From NCBI GenBank assembly GCA_023410595.1, contig JAEYPO010000019.1:5076-69075 (forward strand): DNA of 64,000 bases, in the 5' to 3' direction. The position numbers and the translations under genes were made by a program. Below, piece after piece: positions 25,459 to 33,279 of the stretch. The stretch comes from Bacillota bacterium. Lineage in GTDB: Bacteria; Bacillota; Clostridia; Christensenellales; SZUA-584. Every line of letters starts with the position of its first letter. Positions within the stretch are counted from its first letter, which is position 1. Under the pieces are notes generated by a model. The model did not search any database and was not told where the DNA came from. It saw nothing but the letters and a program-made list of their open reading frames with translations.

Positions 25459-25480
25459 TTATGTAATAACTATTACATAA
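25459..25480. promoter_or_regulatory. 22-base perfect palindrome upstream of the acc-fab promoter
   Basis: TTATGTAATA-AC-TATTACATAA has perfect 10-base arms and lies about 28 bases beyond the -35 box. It contains the AATAACTATT core shared with the other lipid operators. It is a candidate binding site for the adjacent MarR protein or another regulator. Confidence 0.5.
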
Positions 25481-25610
25481 CTCATGTTATCGGCGCACGG
25501 CAACCCCTTTGTTGATTACGAATCTGTTTCCACCAAAGACATATATATTTATTTTTTGTTACCCTCCAGTCCGGATAAACAAACTTTTTTAACAGTTACT
25601 TCTATCTTTT

Positions 25611-26063
25611 TTAATTTTTCTCCAGCCTGCTGAAGAAATCAGCCAGGCCGTTTAAAGACTTAAGCAGGTCCGGGTATTCGCTTATCTTAAAATCCTTGAG
25701 CAGGCTCTGCACCATTTGGTCATGGAACTGCCTGTGATTTTCGCAGCACTCCCGGCCTTTTTCCGTCAGCTTAAGTATGCTCATTCTCCTGTCCTTATCG
25801 GATTTAACTTTTTCTATATACTTCTTTGCCTCAAGCCTTGCCGCCGTTACGCTCGCCGTGGCCTTTGTTATATCAAGCCCTGCCGCGATGTTAGTAAGCG
25901 TCGGCACCTTGGCGTCCTCTATCTCCTCGAGCATATGCATCTCCGTGCGGCTTAGCCTGCCGTTTGCCGAATTTGAGACTATCTTCTCCTGTATGCGCAG
26001 TATCTTGAAAAAGAGTTCTTTAAGCACCTTATTCAATAATTTCTTTACTTCACGTTCCGTCAT
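25611..26063 (-). CDS. MarR-family regulator, probably FabT-like
   Basis: The 150-residue protein has the MarR winged helix: recognition region LTNIAAGLDITKATASVTAARLE and wing SDKDRRMSILKLTEKG at about 85-105. In streptococci and related bacteria the MarR protein FabT precedes and represses the fab operon; the same position here supports that role by analogy. Its own promoter overlaps a perfect inverted repeat, consistent with autoregulation. GGGGTGG precedes the start. Effector (for FabT, acyl-ACP) is not readable from the sequence. Confidence 0.88.
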   Translation of the reverse strand: MTEREVKKLLNKVLKELFFKILRIQEKIVSNSANGRLSRTEMHMLEEIEDAKVPTLTNIAAGLDITKATASVTAARLEAKKYIEKVKSDKDRRMSILKLTEKGRECCENHRQFHDQMVQSLLKDFKISEYPDLLKSLNGLADFFSRLEKN

Positions 26064-26163
26064 ATTACCACCCCAAAACCTTCTCCCAAAACCGTTTTTT
26101 ATCCCCTTTGCTGCACGCTATCTTCACAATGTTTTTTGCTTTGCAGCTGCCGCCCGCGCAAAA

Positions 26164-26186
26164 AAATAGTTCGTTACCTAAACTAT
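26164..26186. promoter_or_regulatory. Operator over the MarR gene promoter
   Basis: AATAGTT (26164-26170), nine bases, AACTATT (26180-26186): perfect 7-base arms. It overlaps the -10 box of the MarR gene, the classic place for autorepression, and repeats the geometry of the site upstream of the fusion gene. Confidence 0.6.
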
Positions 26187-26211
26187 TATATCATATGAGA
26201 ACGCTCAGGCA
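26184..26211 (-). promoter_or_regulatory. Promoter of the MarR gene
   Basis: TTGCCT (26211-26206), 16 bases, TATAAT (26189-26184) on the minus strand, about 120 bases upstream of the start. Confidence 0.6.
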
Positions 26212-26273
26212 AGAATATTTTGCATATCGAGATATTTCAAGTATCTTAATATTTTTAATACGCTGGACAAAGT

Positions 26274-26300
26274 AAAAAAGCCCCGGGGATTTCCCGAGGC
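26274..26300 (-). terminator. Intrinsic terminator of spoIVA
   Basis: On the minus strand GCCTCGGG pairs with CCCGGGGC across a short loop and is followed by TTTTTTAC, 13 bases after the spoIVA stop. Confidence 0.85.
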
Positions 26301-26312
26301 GGATATCATTAT

Positions 26313-27791
26313 TTACAGCAGTATGCAGATAAGGCCTCCGCTGCCCTCGTTTATTATGCGCTGCAGCGTCTCCTGTATCTTTATCCTTGCGTCTTCGGGC
26401 ATGTTGGAGAGCTTGCCCGATAATCCCTCTTTTACGAGGTCGTGAAGCGGCTTTCCGAATATGTCCGTCTTCCATATCTTTCCCGGATCGCTCTCGAATT
26501 CGGAGAGCATATACTTTACAAGCTCTTCGCTCTGCTTTTCCGTCCCTACTATCGGCGAGACCTCCGTTTCGATATCGACCCTTATAAGATGCAGCGACGG
26601 CGCGCTGGCTTTAAGCCTTACTCCGAAGCGCCCGCCGTGCCTTACCATCTCGGGCTCTTCGAGCGACATCTCGTCCATAGAGGGCGGCACGAGACCGTAG
26701 CCCGTCTCTTTAACGCTCTTCATCGCGGCTTCTATCCTGTCATATTGTTTCTTTGCGCCTACGAGGTCTTTTACTATCGAAACGAGGTGATAGTCGTCCT
26801 CAATAGGATAACCGCATTCGTCGCCCAGTATCCTGTAGAACAGCGTCTCGGGGAAATCGAGCTTTATATTTACGCTGCCCTCGCCAAGCTCGATGCTGAC
26901 AACCGCCGCGTTATCCACATCATCGAGGGATCTCATTGCTTCAATAAGCCCTTGATAATCGCGAACCTTCTCTAGGCTGTCTATCGTGCCCGATATGCCG
27001 CCGAGCACTTCGCTCATCAGCCAGTGATCGGGAGAAAGCGCCCTTGCCCAGCCCGGCAGATCCATGTTGACTTCCTTGAGCGGGAATTCATAGAGCAGGT
27101 TTTCGAGCATTGAATTGATGTCGTTTTCTGAAAGCCGCATTATATCCATCAGCAGTACGGGAACGCCGTATTTATCCTCCATCGCGTTGCGCAGCGATAT
27201 CGTGTCTTCCCTATAAGGGTTCGCCGAGTTGAGTATCACAATAAACGGCTTGCCGAGCGCGGCGAGCTCCCTTACCACCCTTTCTTCCGCCTGTATGTAG
27301 CTCGAACGCGGTATCTCGGTGATGCTGCCGTCCGTCGTCATCACTATGCCTATTGTGCTGTGCTCTGTTATTACCTTTCTTGTCCCCGTCTCAGCCGCTT
27401 CTTCGAACGGCACGTCATGGTCAAACCACGGCGTCGTTACCATACGCGGTACGTCGTTTTCGAGGTATCCCATAGCTCCGTCAACCATATACCCCACTGA
27501 GTCGACCATGCGCACCTTCATCTCGGCCTCGTTGTTTATCTTTATTCTTACCGCCTCGTTGGGCACGAACTTCGGCTGAGTAGTCATAATAGTCTTGCCC
27601 GCGCTGCTTTGCGGAAGCTCGTCTACTACCCGTTCCTTCTCGTATGTATCCTCAAGGTTGGGGAGCACCAGCATATCCATGAACCGTTTTATGAACGTCG
27701 ATTTGCCCGTCCTTACCGGCCCCACGACGCCTATATATATGTCTCCCCCTGTTCTTTCGGAAATATCTCTATAAAGATTATAGCTTTGCAT
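26313..27791 (-). CDS. spoIVA: Stage IV sporulation protein A
   Basis: SpoIVA is the ATP-hydrolysing scaffold that polymerises on the forespore surface and anchors the spore coat. From the start at 27791 (MQSYNLYRDISERTGGDIY, with GGAGGG ten bases upstream) it has 492 residues, the length known from Bacillus subtilis. The N-terminal ATPase domain has Walker A GPVRTGKST (24-32) and DSVGYMVDGAMG; the C-terminus ends in hydrophobic GGLICILL, the part needed for targeting in Bacillus. Its presence is strong evidence for endospore formation. A longer frame to 27824 lacks a ribosome site. Confidence 0.97.
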   Translation of the reverse strand: MQSYNLYRDISERTGGDIYIGVVGPVRTGKSTFIKRFMDMLVLPNLEDTYEKERVVDELPQSSAGKTIMTTQPKFVPNEAVRIKINNEAEMKVRMVDSVGYMVDGAMGYLENDVPRMVTTPWFDHDVPFEEAAETGTRKVITEHSTIGIVMTTDGSITEIPRSSYIQAEERVVRELAALGKPFIVILNSANPYREDTISLRNAMEDKYGVPVLLMDIMRLSENDINSMLENLLYEFPLKEVNMDLPGWARALSPDHWLMSEVLGGISGTIDSLEKVRDYQGLIEAMRSLDDVDNAAVVSIELGEGSVNIKLDFPETLFYRILGDECGYPIEDDYHLVSIVKDLVGAKKQYDRIEAAMKSVKETGYGLVPPSMDEMSLEEPEMVRHGGRFGVRLKASAPSLHLIRVDIETEVSPIVGTEKQSEELVKYMLSEFESDPGKIWKTDIFGKPLHDLVKEGLSGKLSNMPEDARIKIQETLQRIINEGSGGLICILL

Positions 27792-27937
27792 GGCGCACCC
27801 TCCACATATAGTTTGCTTTAACACTTAATATATATGAACATGTGTGCCTGATAATTACTAAAAATAGAAGAGATACGCATCTTAAGCTGCTGATAAAATT
27901 TATGTCTAAAAAATAAAATAAGAACAGAAGTTAGAAC

Positions 27938-27983
27938 CCGAAAAACAAACATGCCCTTCATCTGGACTCTGCCAGTGAAGGGC
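27938..27983 (-). terminator. Intrinsic terminator of lysA
   Basis: On the minus strand GCCCTTCA (27983-27976) pairs with TGAAGGGC (27960-27953), extended by CTGG/CCAG inside, followed by a T-rich run ATGTTTGTTTTTC. It lies about 30 bases after the lysA stop. Confidence 0.75.
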
Positions 27984-28012
27984 AAACATTAACTCATAAA
28001 ACCCGCTATCAG

Positions 28013-29323
28013 TTATAGCCAGCTCGGGACCTTATCGTTCTTTATAAGGTCTTCGCACGTCTGGCGCGCCGCCATAAGCTCCGCTTTGCCGTTCTTGACG
28101 AGCACCACGGCCGGATGCGGCAGCATGTTGTAGTTGCTTGCCATGGAGTAGTTATACGCTCCCGTGGAAAACACGGCCATTACGTCCCCGGCCTCGGCCT
28201 CGGGCAGCGTAGCGTTCCAGATGAGCATATCGCCGCTCTCGCACGTACGTCCGGCTATCGAGACGACCGTCGAGTCGGGCTCGTTCATCTTTCCGGCCAG
28301 TGCGCATGTGTACTTAGCCTGATACAGCGCGGGACGCGGGTTGTCGGCCATGCCTCCGTCCACGCTGACATACGTGCGTATGTTAGGTATGTGCTTTATA
28401 TCGCCCACCGTGTACAGCGTCGTTCCCGCTTCGCCGACTATCGACCTGCCCGGCTCTATAACGAATACAGGCAGCGGTATGTCCTTTTCGGCGCAGACAC
28501 GGTGCATCTCTTCTATCATCGCTTCTATATACTCGCCGGGTTTAAACGGCTTATCTTCCTTAAGATAATGTATGCCGTATCCCCCGCCGAAATTAATCTC
28601 GGTAAACAGGAATCCCGTTTCGTCCCTGACGCTTTTCAGGAACGATAGCATTACGTCCACCGCGTCGCGGTACGGCTGAAGCTCGAATATTTGCGAGCCT
28701 ATGTGGCAGTGCAGTCCTATAAGGTTAAGGCTCGGCTCGGCGAGTATCTCTTTTACAGCCTCCATGCCCTGGCCGTCGGCGGCGCCGAATCCGAACTTTG
28801 AATCCACCTGCCCAGTTTTAATATAATCGTGGGTATGCGCCTCTATGCCCGGCTTAATCCTCACGGAAACATTCTGCACCTTGCCGTGCGCTTTCGCTAT
28901 GCGCGATAACAACTTTATCTCCGCGAAGCTGTCTATTACTACCCTGCCTACGCCCGCCTCGAGCGCAATGTTTAAGTCACCCGGCGTTTTATTATTGCCG
29001 TGAAGGTACGTCTTGCTCATGTCGTACCCGGCGTTCATCGCGGTACGTATCTCGCCCTCCGAAACGACGTCGAGCCCAAGGCCCTCGCTCTCCACAAGGC
29101 GGCAGATAGCGGTTGTCATAAACGCTTTACCTGCGTAGAGCACCTTTGCCCCGCCTTTATAAGTTTTGACCGTGCGCATGTATTCACGGCAAACGCCGCG
29201 TATTACGTCCTCTTCCATCACGTAAAGAGGCGTGCCGAATTCTTTCGCTAATTCAAGAGCGTCACAGCCGCCCAGCATAAGATGTCCGTCTTTGTTTACA
29301 TCAAGTTTTGCCCAGTGCTCCAT
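28013..29323 (-). CDS. lysA: Diaminopimelate decarboxylase
   Basis: LysA decarboxylates meso-diaminopimelate to lysine using PLP. The 436-residue protein has the alanine-racemase-type barrel with the PLP lysine at 66 (VLYAGKAFMTT), LHCHIGSQIFE, GGGYGIHYL and EPGRSIVGEAG, and the active-site CESGD near residue 345. The start at 29323 (MEHWAKLDVNKDG) has GAGGTT upstream; the longer frame does not. It stands alone between two terminators with its own promoter. Together with a DAP-type MurE it indicates DAP peptidoglycan. Confidence 0.97.
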   Translation of the reverse strand: MEHWAKLDVNKDGHLMLGGCDALELAKEFGTPLYVMEEDVIRGVCREYMRTVKTYKGGAKVLYAGKAFMTTAICRLVESEGLGLDVVSEGEIRTAMNAGYDMSKTYLHGNNKTPGDLNIALEAGVGRVVIDSFAEIKLLSRIAKAHGKVQNVSVRIKPGIEAHTHDYIKTGQVDSKFGFGAADGQGMEAVKEILAEPSLNLIGLHCHIGSQIFELQPYRDAVDVMLSFLKSVRDETGFLFTEINFGGGYGIHYLKEDKPFKPGEYIEAMIEEMHRVCAEKDIPLPVFVIEPGRSIVGEAGTTLYTVGDIKHIPNIRTYVSVDGGMADNPRPALYQAKYTCALAGKMNEPDSTVVSIAGRTCESGDMLIWNATLPEAEAGDVMAVFSTGAYNYSMASNYNMLPHPAVVLVKNGKAELMAARQTCEDLIKNDKVPSWL

Positions 29324-29352
29324 TTTGAACCTCGAGAATTTAATGTTAAGGA

Positions 29353-29381
29353 ATATTAACATACGTGATTATTCATGTCAA
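29353..29381 (-). promoter_or_regulatory. lysA: Promoter of lysA
   Basis: TTGACA (29381-29376), 17 bases, TAATAT (29358-29353) on the minus strand, about 30 bases upstream of the start. Confidence 0.7.
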
Positions 29382-29415
29382 CGGATAAATATACAAAAAG
29401 CATAAGATGCATTTT

Positions 29416-29447
29416 CATTATGTAAATAATGCGCCGTATGTTATAAT
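29416..29447 (+). promoter_or_regulatory. Palindrome and -10 box of the YcaQ-like gene
   Basis: CATTAT-GTAA-ATAATG (29416-29431) is a perfect inverted repeat over the expected -35 position, and TATAAT is at 29442-29447, only nine bases before the ATG. The transcript would therefore start at or next to the start codon. Confidence 0.4.
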
Positions 29448-29456
29448 TATATCATT

Positions 29457-30674
29457 ATGGCTAATGACAAGATTGAATTTACTTTAAAACAGGCGCGCAG
29501 GTTTGTGCTGTTAAAGCATGGGCTGCTGGGCGAGCACCGCTTTTTGGGCAGGCAGGGCGTGCTTGATTTTGTAAGGCAGGCGGGCTGCTTGCAGTTCGAC
29601 CCTGTAGACGTTTGCGGCAAGAACGCCGAGATAGCGCTTCATTCGCGCGTTAAGGGCTTTACAAAGGACATGCTTGACGGGCTGCTTTATAAGGACAGGC
29701 TGCTATTTGACTACTTCGACAAGAATCTTTGCATCATGCTTACGGAAGACTGGAAGTACTTCGACCGGGCAAGGGAGGAGAGCAGACGCAGCGAGCGGCC
29801 TTCCGGGAGGATAAAAGAGGTGGCGGACGAAATAATAGCAGCCGCGCGTGAAAAAGGCGCGGTATGTTCTCGTGACCTTGGCATGAGAGAAAAGGTGGAC
29901 TGGTACTGGAGCAGCACCGCGCTTTCGAGAGCCGCGCTTGAGGCGCTGTACTTTCAGGGCGACCTTGTAATACACCACAAAAAAGGCACTATGAAGTATT
30001 ACGCTCTTGCCGAGGATTGCCTGCCGCGAGAGATACTCGAAGCTGAGAATCCCTGCAAAAGCGATGATGAATATATTATGTGGCGCGTGCTGCGCAGGAT
30101 TGGCGCCGTAGGGCTCCTTTGGAACCGCGCGTCCGACGCGTGGCTCGGCATGTCGGAATTCGATGCCGCGGCAAGAAACAGGGCTTTTTCTCAGTTGCTT
30201 GAGCAGAGAAAGATAATCGAACTGAATGTGGAATCCATAGAATATCCATTGTACTGCCTTTCTGCGGATATGGAGCTTACCGAAACGGTCAAGCGGGATA
30301 CAGACTTTAAGGAGCGCACCGAGCTCATCGCGCCGCTCGACAGCCTGATGTGGGACAGAAAGCTCATAAAGGCGCTGTTTGATTTTTCGTATAAGTGGGA
30401 AATATATACACCCAAAGAGCAGCGCAAATACGGCCACTATGTGCTGCCCGTACTTTCGGGCGAACTTTTTGCGGGAAGAGCGGAATTGGTATGCGACAGG
30501 AAACAAAAAACGCTGCTTGTAAACAACGTCTGGCTGGAAGAGGGCGTAAAACATACAAAGCAGCTCTCGCAAAAACTTGACAGGTGCTTTGAGCGGTTCG
30601 CTAAGTTCAACGATTGCGATATATATCAAAAAATAAAAAAGCCACGGATACAATATTTGCACCCGCGGCCTTAA
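29457..30674 (+). CDS. YcaQ-type winged-helix DNA glycosylase (HTH_42 family)
   Basis: The 405-residue protein belongs to the YcaQ/AlkX-AlkZ family, winged-helix glycosylases that unhook DNA interstrand crosslinks. The N-terminus has the family segment GVLDFVRQAGCLQFDPVDV, including Q46-F-D48, the QxD motif reported for the AlkX branch; RAREESRRSERPSGRI and LAPLD-SLMWDRKLIKALFDFSYKWEIYTP (family hallmark near the C-terminus) follow. It is one of only two plus-strand genes. There is no Shine-Dalgarno sequence and the -10 box is nine bases away, so it may be read from a leaderless mRNA. The substrate is assigned by family only. Confidence 0.85.
   Translation: MANDKIEFTLKQARRFVLLKHGLLGEHRFLGRQGVLDFVRQAGCLQFDPVDVCGKNAEIALHSRVKGFTKDMLDGLLYKDRLLFDYFDKNLCIMLTEDWKYFDRAREESRRSERPSGRIKEVADEIIAAAREKGAVCSRDLGMREKVDWYWSSTALSRAALEALYFQGDLVIHHKKGTMKYYALAEDCLPREILEAENPCKSDDEYIMWRVLRRIGAVGLLWNRASDAWLGMSEFDAAARNRAFSQLLEQRKIIELNVESIEYPLYCLSADMELTETVKRDTDFKERTELIAPLDSLMWDRKLIKALFDFSYKWEIYTPKEQRKYGHYVLPVLSGELFAGRAELVCDRKQKTLLVNNVWLEEGVKHTKQLSQKLDRCFERFAKFNDCDIYQKIKKPRIQYLHPRP
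30628..30669 (-). terminator. Terminator of the ctsR-clpC operon, inside the end of the YcaQ-like gene
   Basis: On the minus strand GCCGCGGGT (30669-30661) pairs with ATCCGTGGC (30649-30641), two wobbles, followed by TTTTTTATTTTTTG. It overlaps the last codons of the convergent plus-strand gene. Confidence 0.75.
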
Positions 30675-30700
30675 TTTAATACCCATGGCCTTAGTCTGTC

Positions 30701-33178
30701 TTAGTTCTCTTTTTGCAGCTCCGGAGCGATTGTGTTCATACCGCTTTTGGGCGTTTCTTTCTTTCTGAACGCAGGCTTGCCCTCGTTCATATACATGTTT
30801 ATGTTATCGCTTATGCTTATCTTACCCTCAAGTATCTCCTCGGAGAGCTGGTCTTCGACAAGCTGCTGTATCATGCGCCGCAAAGGCCGCGCGCCGTAGT
30901 TCTCGTCGAATCCCTCTTTGGCGAGGTAATCTACGGTGTCCTCCGAATAGCTCATGCTTATCTCGCGCTCCTCAAGGCGTTTTATAACGTTGCCCAGCAT
31001 TAGCTTCACTATCTCCCTCGTATGCTCGGGGCTTAATTTATGGAACACGATTATGTCGTCGAGCCTGTTTATAAACTCGGGCCGGAACGCCTTTTTAAGC
31101 TCCTCCATCAGCCCCTGCTTCATCTGCTCATATCCGCTGTCGCCCGGCCCCGGCGCCCCGAAGCCTATCCTTTTTGTCTCGATATCGCGCACGCCGAGGT
31201 TTGACGTCATTATTATGACGGTGTTTTTAAAGTCCACGACGCGGCCTTTAGAGTCGGTCAGTCTGCCGTCCTCGAGTATCTGCAGCAGCATGTTGAACAC
31301 ATCCGGATGCGCCTTTTCTATCTCGTCGAGCAGCAGCACTGAGTAAGGACTCCTTCTCACCTTTTCTGTAAGCTGTCCGCCCTCGTCGTACCCTACGTAT
31401 CCCGGAGGCGAACCTATCAGCTTAGATACGGTGTGCTTTTCCATGTACTCCGACATGTCGAGCCGTATCATTGAGTTCTCGTCCCCGAACATAGCCTCGG
31501 CAAGCGCCTTGGAAAGCTCAGTCTTGCCTACTCCCGTAGGCCCTAAGAATATGAATGAACCCACCGGACGCCGCGGGTCTTTCAGCCCTGCGCGCGAGCG
31601 GCGTATGGCCTTCGATACCGCGACGCACGCTTCATCCTGCCCTATTACGCGCTGGTGCAGAGTGTCTTCAAGGTTAAGCAGACGCTTCGCCTCGTCCTCC
31701 GTGAGCTTTATAACGGGTATGTGAGTCCAGCTCGACACTATCTCCGCTATCTCCGTCTCGGTGACGCGGCCTTCGTGCTCCTTGGTGCTCGTCTCCCATT
31801 CCTTCTTCATCCCCGCGATGCGCTTTTCTATGTTCTTTTCCTCGTCGCGAAGCTGTGCTGCCCTCTCGAAGTTCTGGTGCGTTATCGCCTGCTCCTTTTC
31901 CTTGCGGAGACGCTCGGCGTTTTCCTCAAGCTCCTTGATGTCGGGCGGAGCGGTATAGAGCTTCAGCCTCACCTTGGAAGCCGCCTCGTCCATCAGGTCT
32001 ATCGCCTTGTCGGGCAGGAACCTGTCGGATATGTACCTTGAGGAGAGCTCTACGGCCGCCTTAAGCGCCTCGTCAGTTATCTTCACTTTATGATGCGCCT
32101 CGTACCTGTCTCTGAGGCCTTTTAATATCTCAAGCGTTTCCTCGCGCGTAGGCTCGCCCACCGTGACCGGCTGGAAGCGCCTTTCGAGCGCCGCGTCCTT
32201 TTCAATGTTCTTTCTGTATTCGTCGTACGTAGTCGCGCCCACTACCTGTATCTCGCCCCTCGCGAGAGCCGGCTTCAGAATATTTGCTGCGTCCATAGCG
32301 CCCTCTGCCGCGCCCGCGCCCACAATGGTATGTATCTCGTCTATGAACAGTATCACGCTGCCCGAGCTTTTAAGCTCCTTAAGCGCGTCCTTCAGTCTGT
32401 CTTCAAACTCTCCCCTGTATTTCGTGCCCGCTATCATGCCCGCAAGGTCCAAAGCTACTACGCGCTTTCCCGCGAGCAGTTCGGGCACGTGGCCGTCCAC
32501 GATACGCTGCGCAAGGCCTTCCGCTATCGCGGACTTGCCCACACCCGGTTCGCCTATGAGCACGGGGTTGTTTTTCGTCCTCCTTGATAGCACCTGCGTT
32601 ATGCGCTCTATCTCCTGCGCGCGCCCTATTACCGGGTCCAGTTCCCCGTCCCTCGCGGCCTTTGTGAGGTCCCTGCCGAACTTATCGAGCTTGGGCGTCC
32701 TGTCGTCCTTTTTCTGACCCGATTCTCCGCCTGAAGCGCTTTCGCCCGTAACGTTGTATATGCCGTGTTCTATCTCGCCAAAGTCGGTGTCCAGCTCGCT
32801 CAATATACGAAACGCGACGCTCTCTTTTTCCTTTATGAGCGCCATAAGTATATGCTCCGTGCCGACATAGCTCTGCCCGAGCTGCTTCGAGAACGCAACG
32901 CTCAGCTCGAGTATCTGTTTTGAGCGCGGCGTATAGCCAAAGCCCTGAGTAAATTCATAATCGCCTTTTCCTATGAGATTAAGCAGGTTTTCCGTGACCG
33001 CCTCCTCTGAAATGCCCGACATGCCGAGCAGGTTAGCCGCGGCGCCTTGCTTTTCACATATCAATCCAAGCAGCAGATGCTCCGTACCTACATAGTTGTG
33101 GCCGAGCTCCCTAGCTTTTTCTTCAGCCAGTTTAAGCGCGTTTTTCGCGCCTTCAGTAAATTTCGCAAAAAAGTCCAT
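30701..33178 (-). CDS. clpC: ATP-dependent Clp protease ATP-binding subunit ClpC
   Basis: ClpC is an AAA+ unfoldase that feeds ClpP and recognises proteins marked by arginine phosphorylation. The 825-residue protein has the double N-terminal Clp repeat (about 1-145), Walker A GEPGVGKS of the first AAA module, a UVR-type middle region (QNFERAAQLRDEEKNIEKRI), Walker A GPTGVGKTELSKA of the second module, and a C-terminal D2-small domain with NYGARPLRRMIQ. It is last in the ctsR-mcsA-mcsB-clpC operon, 77 bases after mcsB, with a palindromic repeat in the gap. Confidence 0.97.
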   Translation of the reverse strand: MDFFAKFTEGAKNALKLAEEKARELGHNYVGTEHLLLGLICEKQGAAANLLGMSGISEEAVTENLLNLIGKGDYEFTQGFGYTPRSKQILELSVAFSKQLGQSYVGTEHILMALIKEKESVAFRILSELDTDFGEIEHGIYNVTGESASGGESGQKKDDRTPKLDKFGRDLTKAARDGELDPVIGRAQEIERITQVLSRRTKNNPVLIGEPGVGKSAIAEGLAQRIVDGHVPELLAGKRVVALDLAGMIAGTKYRGEFEDRLKDALKELKSSGSVILFIDEIHTIVGAGAAEGAMDAANILKPALARGEIQVVGATTYDEYRKNIEKDAALERRFQPVTVGEPTREETLEILKGLRDRYEAHHKVKITDEALKAAVELSSRYISDRFLPDKAIDLMDEAASKVRLKLYTAPPDIKELEENAERLRKEKEQAITHQNFERAAQLRDEEKNIEKRIAGMKKEWETSTKEHEGRVTETEIAEIVSSWTHIPVIKLTEDEAKRLLNLEDTLHQRVIGQDEACVAVSKAIRRSRAGLKDPRRPVGSFIFLGPTGVGKTELSKALAEAMFGDENSMIRLDMSEYMEKHTVSKLIGSPPGYVGYDEGGQLTEKVRRSPYSVLLLDEIEKAHPDVFNMLLQILEDGRLTDSKGRVVDFKNTVIIMTSNLGVRDIETKRIGFGAPGPGDSGYEQMKQGLMEELKKAFRPEFINRLDDIIVFHKLSPEHTREIVKLMLGNVIKRLEEREISMSYSEDTVDYLAKEGFDENYGARPLRRMIQQLVEDQLSEEILEGKISISDNINMYMNEGKPAFRKKETPKSGMNTIAPELQKEN

Positions 33179-33213
33179 TGCTTAATATCCTTTCTATTAT
33201 TACCTTATAAATC

Positions 33214-33279
33214 ATTACGGCTTTTCGGAGACCCCGATACTTCACCCCAAAAAGCTTACGGCTTTTTGGGGAACCCGAT
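33214..33279. repeat. Palindromic CACCCC repeat between mcsB and clpC
   Basis: A half copy (about 33214-33237, ending GGAGACCCCG) and a full copy (about 33240-33279) where CCCCAAAAAGC pairs with GCTTTTTGGGG. The full copy runs into the 3' end of mcsB and encodes its last residues and stop. Confidence 0.8.

Larger units (their letters stand above)
25159..25610. other. Regulatory region between the MarR gene and accB
   Basis: About 450 bases with no gene. From accB outward it holds two palindromic repeats (25266-25360), an operator-like repeat (25367-25387), the accB promoter (25403-25431) and a 22-base palindrome (25459-25480). The rest, to the MarR stop, is AT-rich without a clear terminator, so transcription from the MarR gene may run on into the operon. 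Confidence 0.6.

Noticed and set aside
26191..26475. Minus-strand frame overlapping the spoIVA end
   Set aside because: Out-of-frame overlap with spoIVA and its terminator; no ribosome site.
27792..27900. Sigma-E promoter upstream of spoIVA
   Set aside because: Expected biologically, but I could not find a convincing -35/-10 pair; TTCATATAT and CAAACTAT are only loosely similar.
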